Positions 1 to 12,200 of a stretch of 64,000 nucleotides of DNA are shown here, piece after piece (position 1 is the stretch's first letter; every line of letters starts with the position of its first letter). The DNA is taken from positions 19,154,501-19,218,500 of the forward strand of contig CAMQGK010000638.1 of NCBI GenBank assembly GCA_947000775.1, in the 5' to 3' direction. The notes under the pieces were generated by a model, which had not been told where the DNA came from, made no database searches, and was given only the letters and a program-made list of their open reading frames with translations. A program made the position numbers and the translations under genes. The DNA is from Pterois miles. Lineage: Eukaryota > Chordata > Actinopteri > Perciformes > Scorpaenidae.

Positions 1-976
1 GTCTCTTTTCTTTCAGACTCTTTCTTCCATGTTTTCTGATGCTGAAATGAGATCCAGATCTGAATTAAGGAATGATTGGTAATGAAAGGATATGTGGAGG
101 GGGGTAGGGAGAGAAAGAGAGGTTTCTCTTTTCTGTTAGTCCTGACTCATAGACTACTCACCACACTATAAGCCCCCTGCTGATGGTCACACTGATTACT
201 GACACTTGGGTATTATAAACACACGTACATGCACATGTTTCAAGTTAGTTTATTACTTTACACGTACAAAATGCCAGCGGACAGGGCTCAGTTGTGTCTA
301 ATGCAAGAGATATTAACAGGAAAAACAAAAGCACATCATCACAAAAGAGACAAAGAAACATCTGGAGAAATGAGTCAAAATATACCTGGTTTTATTCACA
401 AAGCTCCTTGCAACGTTCAGGACCAAAATAAGCCCACATAGAAAGACTTGTTCCAAAAACATACACAAAGATCTCATGCATTGTAGTATGTTTAAACTAA
501 CACACCCTTCCAGTCTGCCAGGCAGGAAGAGACACACTCAGCTGGGCATTGTGTGGAAGGGGGCATGCCACTTGGCCTCTCTCCATCTTTCACACACACA
601 CATGCACACACACCGCTGGGTCAGGCAGGCATCGCTCCTAACAACGGGCGGCTGGGCCTCGTGTTTCCATGGCAATCTGTACCAGCAATCTTCCCACGGT
701 GGCAGCGGAACCGACTGTGAGTGTGTGTGTGTGAGAGAGAGAGTACAGAGGGCACTATCTTGTCCAGTGAAGAGGCCAGATGTTCAGACACTCACTGGGC
801 TGATTCCTCTCTTGACCCCTCTGTACCTGCCCTCACCTCTGCACATAAGTTTGGAGGAGGCTGAGTTCAAATAAAGTCTGCACCTGACCTCAAAGCTCTT
901 GCTTTCTCAGTTAGGAGGAAGCTTTAACGTCATGATTTTGTTCAAAAAAAAAAAAACAGTCAACTGTGTGTTATGC

Positions 977-1021
977 GCATTTACCAACTGCTGAAAATAT
1001 TTTTCAGCAGTTGGTAAATGC
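977..1021. repeat. Perfect inverted repeat (21-bp arms, 3-nt loop)
   Basis: The left arm 977-997 is the exact reverse complement of the right arm 1001-1021, separated only by TAT. An uninterrupted 21-bp stem with such a short loop would extrude as a cruciform or fold as a hairpin RNA. The loop is too tight and the stem too short for a typical microRNA precursor. No gene is recognised around it. Confidence 0.9.
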
Positions 1022-1379
1022 CAACCACAGCTAGGCTAACATTACTGGAACACAGAAACAGCTAACATTAGTTAGCTAAATGTAACAATAACGGATAATA
1101 ACAAATAATTAGCTAAATAAGATAAGATAAGGATAAGTAGTTGAAATATTGTTAGTAAACACTGGTTAAAAATAGACTAGCTAATGTATAAATAGTTGAA
1201 ATGGTTAGCTAAAAGTAATGCATTAACATTAGCGGATAAAAGTACAGCGGAAACAGTAAAAAGTAGGCCAGCTTATAAACAGTTTAAATTGTTACCTTCA
1301 GCTAAAAGTAGGTGGCCTTCTTCGGGTCTGTAAAGTGAAGCCAATGCTGAAGTGCTCTGAACTTGCATTCTTTCTAACA

Positions 1380-1930
1380 GCCAGCAGGGGGCGACTCCTC
1401 TGATTGCAAAAAGAGGTCCGAATGTATAGAAGTCTATGAGAAAATGAGTCTACTTCTCATTTGATTTATTACCTCAGTAAACATTGTAAACATGAGTTTA
1501 TTGTCTCAATCGCTAGTTTCAAGTTTTCTTTAATACAGCATGATGTTCAATCAGTAAATTTTGGTCCCATTTGGAGTCAAATAGACCATAAAGCACGGTA
1601 TGCTTTAGGGGCGTGGCTACCTTGTGACTGACAGGTCACTCCCACAGTGTTGTCCAGTCTTGGAGTTATATTATTATGGTTTCGTCTTAAAACTTTAACC
1701 CTTTCAGTGTATTTGTGTTTTCAGTTCATGAAAGCTAATTATAACGTTTTTGGTTGACTACAAATGTCTTATTCGGTATTTGGTTGTATTTAGCTCCACT
1801 CTTTCGTGTCACTTCTGGTTGCAAAATGCCAAGGTAGCCCAAATGCCAATCTCAAGGCTTGAAAACTGCAGTCCACATACAACAGGTGACGTCACCGTGA
1901 CTACATCCATTTCTTATACACAGTCTATAT
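1380..1930. repeat. Interspersed repeat, copy 1
   Basis: A long stretch from about 1497 to 1930 matches 52172-52580 with scattered differences. The shared parts include the run of words around ATAAAGCA.GGTATG.TTTAGG, the GCGTGGCTACCTTGTGA block and the TAACCCTTTC block. The left part (1381-1440) has the AGCAGGGGGCGACTCCTCTG word that I know as a frequent teleost repeat motif. No protein-coding capacity is seen, so it is probably a non-autonomous element. The family is not identified. Confidence 0.75.
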
Positions 1931-2364
1931 GGCTAAAAGTAATAGGTAAACTGTTGTAGCTATAAGTCCTGGATAGGCTAATATGATTAAAATGTCTCAT
2001 TGTAAGAAAAAAAATATTATAACAAATAACACTTTTATGTGGCCTAATTGATAATTGAATGATGGGCTATGGTGGGTCACCTGGCAGGTTGGGAATTACT
2101 GGTATCCCCTAAATGATTTTACACCTTAGTAAGCAATATGATTGTTTATAGAGGGTAGAGGGAAAATATGCAGGGTTATCTTATTTCTATTATCGTTCTG
2201 CAGAGGGTCATCTTTGGATCACTACTGCTGTTTGTCTCTCACACTCCCTCCCAAAACGTGGTTCAATAAGTCCATTCTCCAAGTCACCTGTGTGATTGTG
2301 TGAGAGCCGAGCTTTACACACTGTCACACACCCTGTGGATGATGGAGCGTTTTCACAGTCCATC

Positions 2365-2372
2365 ATTCCCAC
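2365..2372 (-). promoter_or_regulatory. Possible RBPJ (CSL) site upstream of heyl
   Basis: The + strand reads ATTCCCAC, so the minus strand reads GTGGGAAT, matching the RBPJ core GTGGGAA. It lies about 690 bp before the heyl start codon. Hey family genes are direct Notch/RBPJ targets, so such a site is expected, but a seven-base core occurs often by chance and no paired site was found. Treat as tentative. Confidence 0.25.
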
Positions 2373-2706
2373 ACTCCTCACCTCTCTCCTTCCCTCCCTC
2401 CCATCGCCATTGTTCTACAGTGCGGTGTAATTAAAGGAGCAGAATTAGAAAAAAAAGGAGGTTAGAAAGAGGGAAGGAAGGAGAGCTGGATGAGAATGGA
2501 GGCTAATTGACTGAGGATGACCGAGCAAAGGGGTGGAAAGATGGGGCCGGGGGGGGGGTGACAAGCTGGGGAAGGCCAGATTAAAGGGAGGGAGGAGGGA
2601 CAGGGAGAAGAGGCGGGGGAGCCAAAACTGGCAACCCTGCCCCAACTGCCAAAGTCCTATTTTGTCATTGGGTGGCTGTGACAGAGAGAGGGAGCCAAGA
2701 GAGAAA

Positions 2707-2737
<31 letters not shown>

Positions 2738-2890
2738 TTGGATGCCAGTGATAGAGTAAAAGACTAAAGCAGCTTGTGAATTTTCTTAGTTGTCATGGGC
2801 CCTTGGGGGTCGATCAAGTGGCACTGCTGACTCAGAAGACACATGAAGAAACAAACTCAAGTGACAAGAAGTAACTAAGGACAACAAGGC

Positions 2891-2899
2891 TTTTATAAG
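2891..2899 (+). promoter_or_regulatory. Possible heyl TATA-like element
   Basis: TTTTATAAG lies about 165 bp upstream of the heyl ATG. If used, transcription would start near 2920-2930 and give a 5' UTR of about 130 nt. This rests only on sequence likeness and position. Confidence 0.25.
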
Positions 2900-3058
2900 T
2901 AACAAGAGAAACAGAGAGTGAGGGGCACACGGGGTGAGCACTTCGTCCACGGGGAAGACGGTCTTCAGCGTGCTGAGACGGAGACAAGATCACCCGAATC
3001 CATCAGTCCGTCCATCTATCCGTCCTATCAGTCCAGCCAGTGAGGAAGGGGCTCAGAC

Positions 3059-3752
3059 ATGAAGAGACCTCACGACTACAGCTCGCCAGACTCGGACACA
3101 GACGAGTTTATTGACGTGGGACAAGAAGACAGCTATTGGTGAGCATCCGCCAACCACACCTGAGGTTGTCACACATGCCCTCCAGTCAAACTTTAAAGGG
3201 AAATTACATAGTATTTAGCTGAAATTAGTAGCTAAAGACAAATTAGCTCTAAATATACTTGGCAGTGAACTGTGGGCTTTACTAGCATTTTCAGACTTTT
3301 ATGCATTGAAAGACTAAAGGAAATCTTTTTAAATGCAGAAGCTGATGTGGCTCATAATGCAATGATTTTTTTTTTTAAATCTCTCTTGGAAGTTTCCTGC
3401 ATTCAGCTGTAATTTTTCTCTTTTTTTGACAAATGGATTTAAGTAATTTGAAAAACCTTCCAACAAAGCTGAGCTGTCAGTTTAAAGTTGAATGTCATGC
3501 CTCTGGCAGCAAATCTCCCTTTTTCACTGAAATACAAATTCATTGCATTGTCATGTTTGCTCCTTTAACGTGAGTAAATGTGGAGGTTGGTAATCGTCAT
3601 TGCACGCATGACATGTGTTGCGTGTAAGGCCTGTCATGTCTGAGGCATGGAGACAGGTCATGAGCAGAAATTTCTGACATTGGAAAATAAATGCATTTAT
3701 ATATATATAAGATAAGATAAGATATTCCTTTATTAGTCCCACAGTGGGGAAA

Positions 3753-3833
<81 letters not shown>

Positions 3834-6572
3834 CATTTTTACATCTTGTGAGTCAAGTTTCACAGTTTATTCACTGAATATATTTTTTCGTTAATTTCTA
3901 ATTGCAAATTATTGTGATGTAGCAATATTATCTTTTTAATCCTTTCCAGTTCAGGAAGTCTTTGACGTTGCATAAAACGAAAAAATTGAACTGTTTTAGA
4001 AGGGTTTTTTTGCATTTTATAGGAATATTTAAAACACTGTGTATGTAAATACAAATGAAATAATTATATTATACTTCAACATATACAAAAAATTTGCTTT
4101 ATTTGAGATTTAATTCTCTTTCAAAATATTTTATTCTTTTATTTTACTCAATTTACTCTGTCAAGTTTTTTTAAAGGTTAAAAGTAGATCATTCTTTTCA
4201 GCTTTGTATATCTGGAAATTTGATAGTCAGAAATTCATACAATCATAGTTTGTTCATTATTCAAATGCATATAGTTAAACATATAGAGTTACGTAAGGAA
4301 TATGATGGAAAGGCCCACCTACAAACTAAAATACCTTCTATTTGATAGGAAAAAATATTTAAACCTTTGACTGTAAATGTGACCTACAAGCTGCAGTCTG
4401 TTATGTAGCTATAACTTGTTTCAGTGTTGTGGAAAATGTCTGATAAGCGGTAAAATATCTCCTATCATTACACACACTCTTTACTAGTCATTATGCCATT
4501 TTGCTTTTTAGGTGAATTAGTCAAATTCCTTGTCTGGAAGTACGGAAATGTGGATTAAAGTGAACATTAATCAGAGTGCATTTGTACGAGTGCATCTACA
4601 GAATATAAAAACACATTCAATACTGGTTACATCACAAGCACCAAGCAAGCCAGTAACACTAAAGACATTTTGGATAAATCAAATCGCCATGTGACATGCA
4701 AACAGAAGACAGCGCCGCCTTTTCAAGCCGGCCCCATCAAACATGAACCTAAACAAAAACACACAGCTAAATTGGCAGCCTTCATGTTAAAATCTAATAG
4801 AAATGCAGTGAGTCTTTGGTGGGGCAGTTTGAAGGGAACTCCAAGCTGTCAGGCTCTTTCAGGCCCGTAAGATGAGAGTTCACAAACAAACACAATCCAC
4901 ATTGAGTGACTGTACTCGGAGGAGTTCGGATCCCATGCTGCACGCTGGAGCCCCATGCGAACGAAAGGCCCGAGGCTATATAATCATCTTTCTAAAAGTG
5001 CTTTCGCTCAGATGGAAAGGAGAACAGCATGTCATTTCACTGAGACTAATGTCCACAAACGCATTAAACCAAAAACAATCTCGTCTTCCCTCCTCTCCCG
5101 GGCACTCCTACGCTGTTCTGTGCCCAAAAAGCAAATTAGATTGAAGGGAGCTGATGTGCTATCCTTCCTCTGTGTCATATTAAGGAGGGTAATAATAACA
5201 ATATGCAGGAGAATCAAAGTGAACATGTTTCTCTCTGTGCCAATATTCTCTTTCTCTCTCTCTCTCTATCCCCATGGTACAGCCCAGTCACCGGGTCCAT
5301 GTCTCCTGGCAGCGCCTCGCAGATTCTGGCTCGAAAGAAGAGAAGAGGGGTGAGTGGATTATAGCCTTTGGATGTTAATATTTTTAGTCCTGTCGTTTCA
5401 GTTGGCCTGACTGTCCCTCTGCTCTTCTTGTTGCATAGATCATAGAGAAGAGGCGCAGAGACCGGATCAACCACAGTCTGTCAGAGCTCAGGAGGCTGGT
5501 GCCCAGTGCTTTTGAAAAACAGGTGACCGCTCATAAATCCACCATCGTTTAAAACCATTCTGCTGTAACAACAGAAGTGATATAAAACCTGATGCAACTG
5601 AGTAAAATGTTGCTCATTTGCCCTGCAGGGTTCATCCAAGCTGGAGAAAGCAGAGATCCTGCAGATGACTGTGGACCACCTCAAACTCCTGCATGCCATG
5701 GGAGGAAAAGGTGAGACTTTGTTTGTTGCTTGCAAAACACTTCTAGTCCATTTTCTGTTGAACATAGACAGAAGAAAAAGCACTTATGGAGAAATGCTGG
5801 AAAATATCAACAACTGCTTTAACTGCAACTAACTGCATTCCATTACTATTATTCATTTGTGATTAAGCTTTCTTTTTCTCTCTCAGGTTACTTTGATGCG
5901 AGGGCGCTGGCGGTCGACTACAGGACCTTGGGATTTAGGGAGTGTGTTGGAGAGGTGGTGCGGTACCTCAGCTCCCTTGACGGGGAATCTCCGGACCCTA
6001 TAGGAGCCCGCCTGGTCTCCCACCTTTCCCACTGCGCCAGCGAGCTAGACCCCCTTCTCCTACAGTCGCCTCCGGCCTCCGCCCTGCCCTTCCCTCCCTG
6101 GCCGTGGGCGTCTTTCCCTCAGATCTCCCCCACCACACCAGCCTCCTCCTCACCTCCTTTCCCTAGTGGGCGAAGGGATCTGGCCCTACTGGGGAGCTAC
6201 CCGTCACCTGCATCCCTCCGCCTTGGGCCCCTGGCTGGCTGCCAGCAGGGTGTACCGTCACTCCTCGCACCCACAGCCCTGGCCACCGTCCACAGGTTGC
6301 CTTCTCTCGCAGCGTCCCCGGCCCTAGCACCCTCAAGACCGACCCAGCCGTCCCCTCACAGCGCCACCAGGGCCTCGCCTCTCCCTCTATCCACCCCTTC
6401 CTCCTCCTCTCCTTCTACCTCCTCCTCCTCTTCTATTTCATCATCTTCCACCCCACTGCAAGTCTCTTTCAGGCCCTTTGCACCTCTGGGGTCTCCCACA
6501 GCCCAGCGCAGGGGTCTGAGCGGACCAGCCAAGTCAGCCCAGGGATGGGGGACAGAGATCGGAGCTTTCTGA
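3059..6572 (+). CDS. heyl: HeyL, Hairy/E(spl)-related bHLH-Orange transcriptional repressor
   Basis: Five coding exons with matching phases and GT/AG borders: 3059-3138, 5283-5349, 5439-5522, 5629-5710, 5887-6572 (999 nt, 332 aa; human HEYL is about 328). The start MKRP is the Hey family N-terminus. The bHLH spans about residues 44-103, with basic region KKRRGIIEKRRRDRIN; glycine replaces the proline of Hes proteins at the key basic position, a Hey hallmark. The Orange domain is at about 113-150 (GFRECVGEVVRYLSSLD). The C-terminus is Ser/Pro-rich with a serine run coded by TCC-type repeats, and ends GTEIGAF. The Hey1/Hey2 YRPW motif is reduced to AQGW just before it, as expected for the HeyL branch. 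Hey proteins are nuclear Notch effectors that bind E-box or class C sites as dimers and repress transcription. The divergent C-terminus argues against hey1 and hey2. Confidence 0.95.
3709..3829 (-). repeat. LINE/SINE 3'-tail fragment plus (TA)n microsatellite
   Basis: Positions 3709-3755 are the reverse complement of the retroposon tail seen complete at 32945-32980 and 56690-56725 (AATTTCCCCACTGTGGGACT and onward, then ATCTTATCTTAT). It is directly followed by about 37 TA units to 3829. Only the tail is present, so this is a heavily 5'-truncated insertion in the first heyl intron, with a TA array at its end. Confidence 0.8.
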
Positions 6573-6772
6573 GGTTCAACTCCGGTTTCATTTTCCAAAT
6601 GAACTCTGTCCAGTGGACTTGGAGCTCCCATGTGCACCATGTAGCAAATTTGAAACCGTTGGAGAAAGACGTATTGAAACTTTGAGGGACTCTAAAAGCC
6701 ATATCAGACTGTGGGTGTCAGATAATTACAATCATATATATAATGGAATAATGAAGGAATGTGAATGATTTG

Positions 6773-6778
6773 AATAAA
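6773..6778 (+). terminator. heyl polyadenylation signal
   Basis: AATAAA occurs about 200 nt after the heyl stop codon, the first canonical signal downstream on the same strand, giving a short 3' UTR. Confidence 0.5.
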
Positions 6779-6779
6779 T

Positions 6780-8032
6780 TCCTGTTCATGATCTTGCTTG
6801 ACAAATACACACATACACCAACAGAGCCATATATGACACTCAACAGAGTGACGTTGAGTTTTTACTGATCTTTATAACTGTGATATTTGTTGTTTTTTTT
6901 TCCCAAAACATTTATACATTTGATTACATTTTCCAAGTCTGAAGAATGTTTGACAAAAATATCTATAAAGACTAAGTGCCTTTACCTTTGCTCATGTTTT
7001 TCTCTGTGTTTTTCCTGACTGTACAAGCAACATGTACTTGCAGCTATCAGTACAAATGGAAAAGGAATGGTTGAGAAGTACATGTTACCCACTTATCCAC
7101 ATTATCCATGTCTGCAAACAGCGCTTGCATGTTCTCCAGCCGTAACCCCCCTCTGCATCTAAGCTGTCTCCAGTGATGGCTGATGGGAGCTGTGGTCTTG
7201 TGGCTGCAGAGGATAAACATGGTGGGAGCTGGTGATGTTTTTGGGATGCCGCGGCGAGGCAAACAGACCCATCACTTTGCCCTCCAACTGGCAGTCCCCT
7301 GTAATTAACTTTCCCCTCATATCAGTCTATGTATCTTCCTCTTCTCTGCTGTCTCTCTGCCATTCTTTCTCTCCAATCTTGCGGTACACCAGCGGATATC
7401 TTCTCTCCCTGTTTGTCTGCGCCACTGTCTCCTCAACAATGGACAGACGGTAAAGGACAGGGCGAGAGGGAGGACGGAGAGACCAAGAGAGGGGAAAACA
7501 AAGAGAAAGATCTGAAGGGCTGCGGTTGGGTGACTGATTTGGCGTAGACGTTCAATAACAGGGTGGGAGGGAGGCAGGAGACAGGGTTAAGGAGAGATGA
7601 GAGGGACTACAAAGGTTTAAAAGGAAAGGAAGGGGAATAGTGTGAATCACAGAGAGTCGGCCAGCGCGTACAGGGCGCACAAGAAACCCTCGAGCAATTA
7701 TGAATGACAGTCACAACGACTTGTTTCTCAAGAAGATCAGCATAATTGTGCCGTGCTTCACCAAAACAGCTCCGCGGGGATGAGAGAGCAGAGAAGAGCC
7801 TTGTGTGTGTTTACTGCTAGAGAACGCTTTGATCTACTTCAGGATGCAATGTCTGTGGTCTGTGGTCCAAAAATGTGTGTGTTCCGCAAAGTGCATATTG
7901 TTTATTTGAGTGAGTGTGCTAGTGTGTGCTTAAGCCAGTCTCATGTGCTCGCTGCCCTGTGTGTATATGTGTGTGTGTGTGTTTGTACCTCGCCAAGTGT
8001 TTTGTTTATGTGGTGTTGTGTGCACACACGTC

Positions 8033-8068
<36 letters not shown>

Positions 8069-8187
8069 GTGAGTTTTCAGGGCTGGCGTCAGGACTGAAC
8101 CGCGGTGGCGGCGTGGCTCTCGTGCGAGGCCGGCCGGCGGTCGGACGGACGGTACGGTGGTGGAATGTTTGTGGAGGGTGCGTGCGT

Positions 8188-8238
<51 letters not shown>

Positions 8239-8582
8239 TGACACACAAACATAGACACACAGGGTGGCTGGCACTATTCTAGCCTCTGAGTGGAGGAGCC
8301 AGAGTCACCACCACAGCTTCCAGGAAGGACAACCACAGTCACACTGCACTGGGTTTCCCACGGGGGAGGGGAGGCTGGACGGGGAGGAGAGGAAGGAGGG
8401 GAGGGAAGGATGGTGAAAGAAGGAGGGAAGTGCACATGCGCATGTATGGCGGAGGCGTACAGAACAGCCGCGGTTCAAACAGAAAGAGGAAAAGATGCAG
8501 GGAGGAGGCAGAAGTGAGAGAAAAAAGTGTCGAGTGAAATCAGGAAGTGACACAGATTTCTCCCAATAAACTCATCCATGCA
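6780..8582. other. heyl to apple-gene intergenic, microsatellite-rich
   Basis: No recognised gene. Two dinucleotide arrays stand out: (GT)n at about 8035-8065 and (CA)n at about 8189-8236, opposite in strand sense and separated by a GC-rich block at 8090-8180. Purine-rich patches occur at 7450-7640 and 8360-8520. The open frames across the CA/GT arrays are repeat artefacts. Confidence 0.6.
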
Positions 8583-9874
8583 TTATAGCGCTGAATCTTT
8601 TATTGGATTATGTGTGTGCCGTGTGTCTGTCTCTGTGTGTGTCTGTAGAGTGCTGCTCACACAGTTCTTCAGGGTGAATCCAGACACAACATCGGCCTGC
8701 TTGGTAACCGTAGGAGGAGCAGGCAGGGCAATGATGCGCTTGAGATAGCATATGAGCCTAGAGGACAAAATCAACAACAGCATCATTCATTATGTGCCAT
8801 GATTGATGTAAAGATACGCCTGTCATCAAATAATTGAAATTAGAAGTTGATCTACAATCGACAATAGCATCTAAGCACTAACTGAATGTACTGTTTCACA
8901 ATTTCTGAGTATTTATGTACTTCTACACTTTTACCAGGATGATACAGAGTTTTATCTCTTGACTCTGGTACTTTATTAGTGCAGTGCTAAGTCCTAAAAA
9001 TGACATTCTTATACAACATGCTGCATTCTCAGTTATGTTTGGAGGGGAACATACTTCTTCATAGATTATGTTTGTATTTGATATATCATAAATACGTTTG
9101 TAGTAGTTCACAGAAGTCCGCAGCATGTGAGTTTGAACAATGAGTGGTGTGCAGAGCAGGTGACATAGTAGATTGTGCGAACCATTACGGGTGGGGACAA
9201 ACAAAAGTCAGCGTTCATGTGTTGCTGTTTGTTTTATAGTTTTGTTATATTTTTGTTTTGTTTCAGTGTTGTAGATTTTAAGACAAACCTTAATGTTTCT
9301 TTACTAAAACCTAACCAAGTAGTGTTGTTGCTTTTTTAGTTTTGTTTCAATTAACAATATTGACCACACGTTTAAAAGCTGTTCAAACTCCTGACTACAT
9401 ATCCGTAAAATTAATATTCGCCTCCGGTTCACTTCCTTTCCATGCGAGCGAAGGGGTGAAAAACTTCCAGTGGCAAGGCAAATTCACATCTTCGAATATG
9501 AGTGGGGTTTAACTTTGGAGAACTTAAAGGGAAACTTTCAAGACTTTGCAGGCAATGGTCACACATGTGGGACTGTGCCTTAAAACCACAATCCAAAAAA
9601 ATATATATAAATATATTGCGAATGCGGTTTAATTGTATGGGAACGTAATTTTATAGGAGAAAGGGTTGATTAGCTATGTGCAATGTCACCTTATGCAGCT
9701 TCACCTCTGTTCGACAATATCTAGCCATAGAGAGACTGTTATTGACGTAGGTAACAAACTGACAGTTGGGATCCTCAGTACAAGACCTTTGGCACACCTC
9801 TGCATCATCAACAAGCAAACTGTGAAGGACAGATCCCCAGAAAACTACTCCTGCCTGATGCTTCGTAACCCAGT
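8583..9874 (-). pseudogene. Duplicated last apple-domain exon pair (degenerate copy)
   Basis: Two segments copy the final apple domain of the 12965-17170 gene. The first, about 9716-9874, matches its exon 8: shared words include DDAEVCQRSCTEDPNCQF and the conserved acceptor GACAG|ACTGGG. The second, with acceptor at 8754, matches exon 9 (CYLKRIIALPAPP, VVSGFTLKNC). The second frame stays open past the apple domain into CA-rich sequence and stops at 8583-8585, where an AATAAA (minus) also lies. The donor of the first copy is lost: GTCGAA replaces GTACAT, and the local length is one base short, so the two halves would join out of phase. No copies of the other apple exons or of a signal exon were seen. 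It is either a decayed partial gene duplication or an unused alternative 3' end. Confidence 0.6.
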
Positions 9875-11929
9875 CTGTCAGCAGAGAGGAACAGGGTTAG
9901 ACTGCTGCTGGCCAAACAATGAAGAAGAACCAAATCACATAAAAACCAAATAACAGAGGGTTTAAAGCTGCAATAAGAAATATTTTAAAAATAACAATGG
10001 AAACAGTGACTAATGGGTATTGACAAACCCACAGAGAATTGTCACCAGACTCTTGTTTTAGTGTGTCATTGTTCTCATTGTTTTAGTCTCACCGCTCAGC
10101 TCATTTTCAGCCACGTAAAAGCTCTGGTAAACCCAGTAAACCTGCCCATCACCAAACAGCAGACAAAGTTATTGACTAACGTAAAATACTCGCCTGTGAA
10201 TATTATATGTCTGGGGATTTTATTGTGAACGGTAAGTGATTGAGTGGATCTGATCTGCGCTGCCTTAATCTGCACTGAAAGAAGTAATAAGGTTTGCTGT
10301 CTTGGTTCAGACTAAAGGGCCTCTGTGTTGTTTTTTCATAAATAGAGGTGCAACTCAACCCACAATGCGATTGGTTGAGGCCTTTATTTGTAGTGCAAAA
10401 GCTCAGAAAAATCTGGGTGATTAGCTCTCTGATCAGGTTGAAGGTGGGCCGGAGCTTTAATGGGAATTTATTAGGTCACACATCTTCATCTACCAATAAG
10501 AAAATAGGAGACTGAGGTTGTTGTTCAGTACACACCCACACAGTCCTGAGGTCAAATCAGCTAGATTAACCGAAAACACCTGTGTGTGTGTACAGAGGTG
10601 AATGGGGAGTAAGTTTATTCACTGTTGATTCACAAATGAGAGGACTGATACCACTCTTGCATGTGTGCATTTTGGTTTTTTTTTATAAATAGTTAAGATA
10701 GTTAAGATTACGCAATGTAAGACAAGGCATAATGCATTTGACTTCTGAATACTTTATCTTCACTCATTAATTGGTAAACATGGTGCTTTCATGAAGAAAA
10801 AAAATAATTTTTGCTTTTTTATTTTTTTCCCAAAGAGGTGAAAAACCCGAAAAAAAAAAAAATTAAAAAAAAAAAAAAAAAGAGGCAACAAAACCACTTA
10901 GATTTGGAAAAAAAAACAACATGATTGGGTGTAAAATTACTGCGTTTGTACAGTGAAAATCTGACTTAGCATGAACACAGGATACAAATGAACAGCTGAT
11001 TGCAATGTGAAAGTGAAACATTATACACAGGACACAAACAGTGGTCTCCTGGATGAAAGCCCTGTGTTGGTGGATGGAGAGTTACTTGTTTTACTTAATT
11101 TAAGTAATGTTATTTATTATTTAGGGGACTATTGTAAGCTCATAGTTCCTTTAAGTTTCACCAAAAACGTCACAGATTACACTGTCGTGTTACTGCTGTG
11201 TAATGAGCTCTCATATCTGACATCTTCACAATTCTAATAAAATTGTGTAGAAACTCTTTCTAGGATGACCTGTTATACTATATATATACTAAACTATACT
11301 ATATATACTATTCTTTGAGCAAAGCAGCAAGTTGACCAAAGGGCTGTTTTCTTTCAGTCCCCACATTTGCACATCTGAACTGTGTAACTGATTGTTGACT
11401 CATTTAGTGATTGGTTGGTAACAAACTGTACAGCCCTGACCAGCTGTGAAGTAACATGATGACGCAACTCGCAAAGACGATCAATATGGATATTTACAAT
11501 AGAGGTTTAGAGTCAGACTGGGTAACACTTTATTTGGATAGTCCACCCATTTTACCAGCTTATTAGCTGATATTCAACAATTCAGTTGTTTTGCTTTGTC
11601 TGTAGACGTTAAACAGATTATCGAGAGCAAATTCAACTCAGTTACTCTGAGAATATGTAGGTATGTTTATGAATTGTCACACATACTTTGATAATCTGTT
11701 AAACATCTCAATGTCACCTGTTGCAATCTTACAAATGTTCTATAAACTATTATAATGTGGATTATCCAAATAAAGTGCGTTAGTTCCATAGTCCAAATGT
11801 AACCAAAGAGTGACCCCATCATCAACATTCAAAAACATTTGAACCTGCTACCATTCCCTAACTGGCCAGTATTTCTAGTTGTGATCTGTTGATAAATATA
11901 ATTTTTCATTAAAAAGTCTTACATTTATG

Positions 11930-12200
11930 TTGTTCATGGGGAGAAAACGCAAGTCCCCATAACATCCCAACGTAAATTATTACTGTATATTTTATGGTAA
12001 GGACCTGGTTTAGCGATAGGGTAAGGGTTAGGATTAGGCAAGTAGCAGTTACAGCTAGGGTTAAGGTAAGTCTCCAGGAAATTAATGTACATCAATGTAA
12101 TGTCCTCAAAGGTCATGAAAACAAAACTGTGTGTGTGTGTCTGTATTATTGATCTTGTGGGGACATACATGTTTACACAGTCACATTATGGGGACGTGCC
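11930..12200. repeat. GTGGGGACAT / TTAGGG-like interspersed repeat, three copies
   Basis: This stretch contains AGGGTAAGGGTTAGGATTAG-type words, a CA/GT array and TTGTGGGGACATACATGTTT followed by ACACAGTCAC. Related pieces lie at 12890-12978 (GT array plus TTGTGGGGACATAGATCTGT and so on) and, in the other orientation, at 32330-32515. It is a multi-copy fish repeat. The middle copy reaches into the last exon of the apple-domain gene. Confidence 0.7.

Larger units (their letters stand above)
1..2700. other. 5' flank without recognised gene
   Basis: No open frame here resembles a known protein. The stretch holds CA/GT-rich patches (around 590-615 and 718-745), a perfect 21-bp-arm hairpin at 977-1021, an interspersed repeat at about 1380-1930, and purine-rich sequence at 2450-2740 that includes a GA microsatellite at about 2714-2738. 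The right part is presumably the upstream regulatory region of heyl. Short open frames here have no coding signature and are not called. Confidence 0.6.

Noticed and set aside
476..874. 132-codon + strand open frame
   Set aside because: CA-rich low complexity with no recognised domain, no splice context and no conservation that can be judged here.
977..1021. MicroRNA precursor interpretation of the perfect hairpin
   Set aside because: The stem is too short and the 3-nt loop too tight for normal Drosha/Dicer processing.
3597..3863. Ile-Tyr repeat open frame
   Set aside because: It is only the (TA)n microsatellite translated.
7753..8274. Several overlapping open frames across the CA/GT arrays
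   Set aside because: Dinucleotide repeats stay open in all frames (Cys-Val or Thr-His runs); no protein family resemblance.
6573..8582. Search for a trypsin-like protease domain downstream of the apple-domain gene
   Set aside because: No frame on the minus strand shows the His (TAAHC-like), Asp or GDSGGP motifs in 6.5-12.9 kb.
12000..12065. Telomere-like AGGGTTAGG words
   Set aside because: They belong to the interspersed GTGGGGACAT repeat (second copy at 32340-32410), not to a (TTAGGG)n interstitial telomere array.
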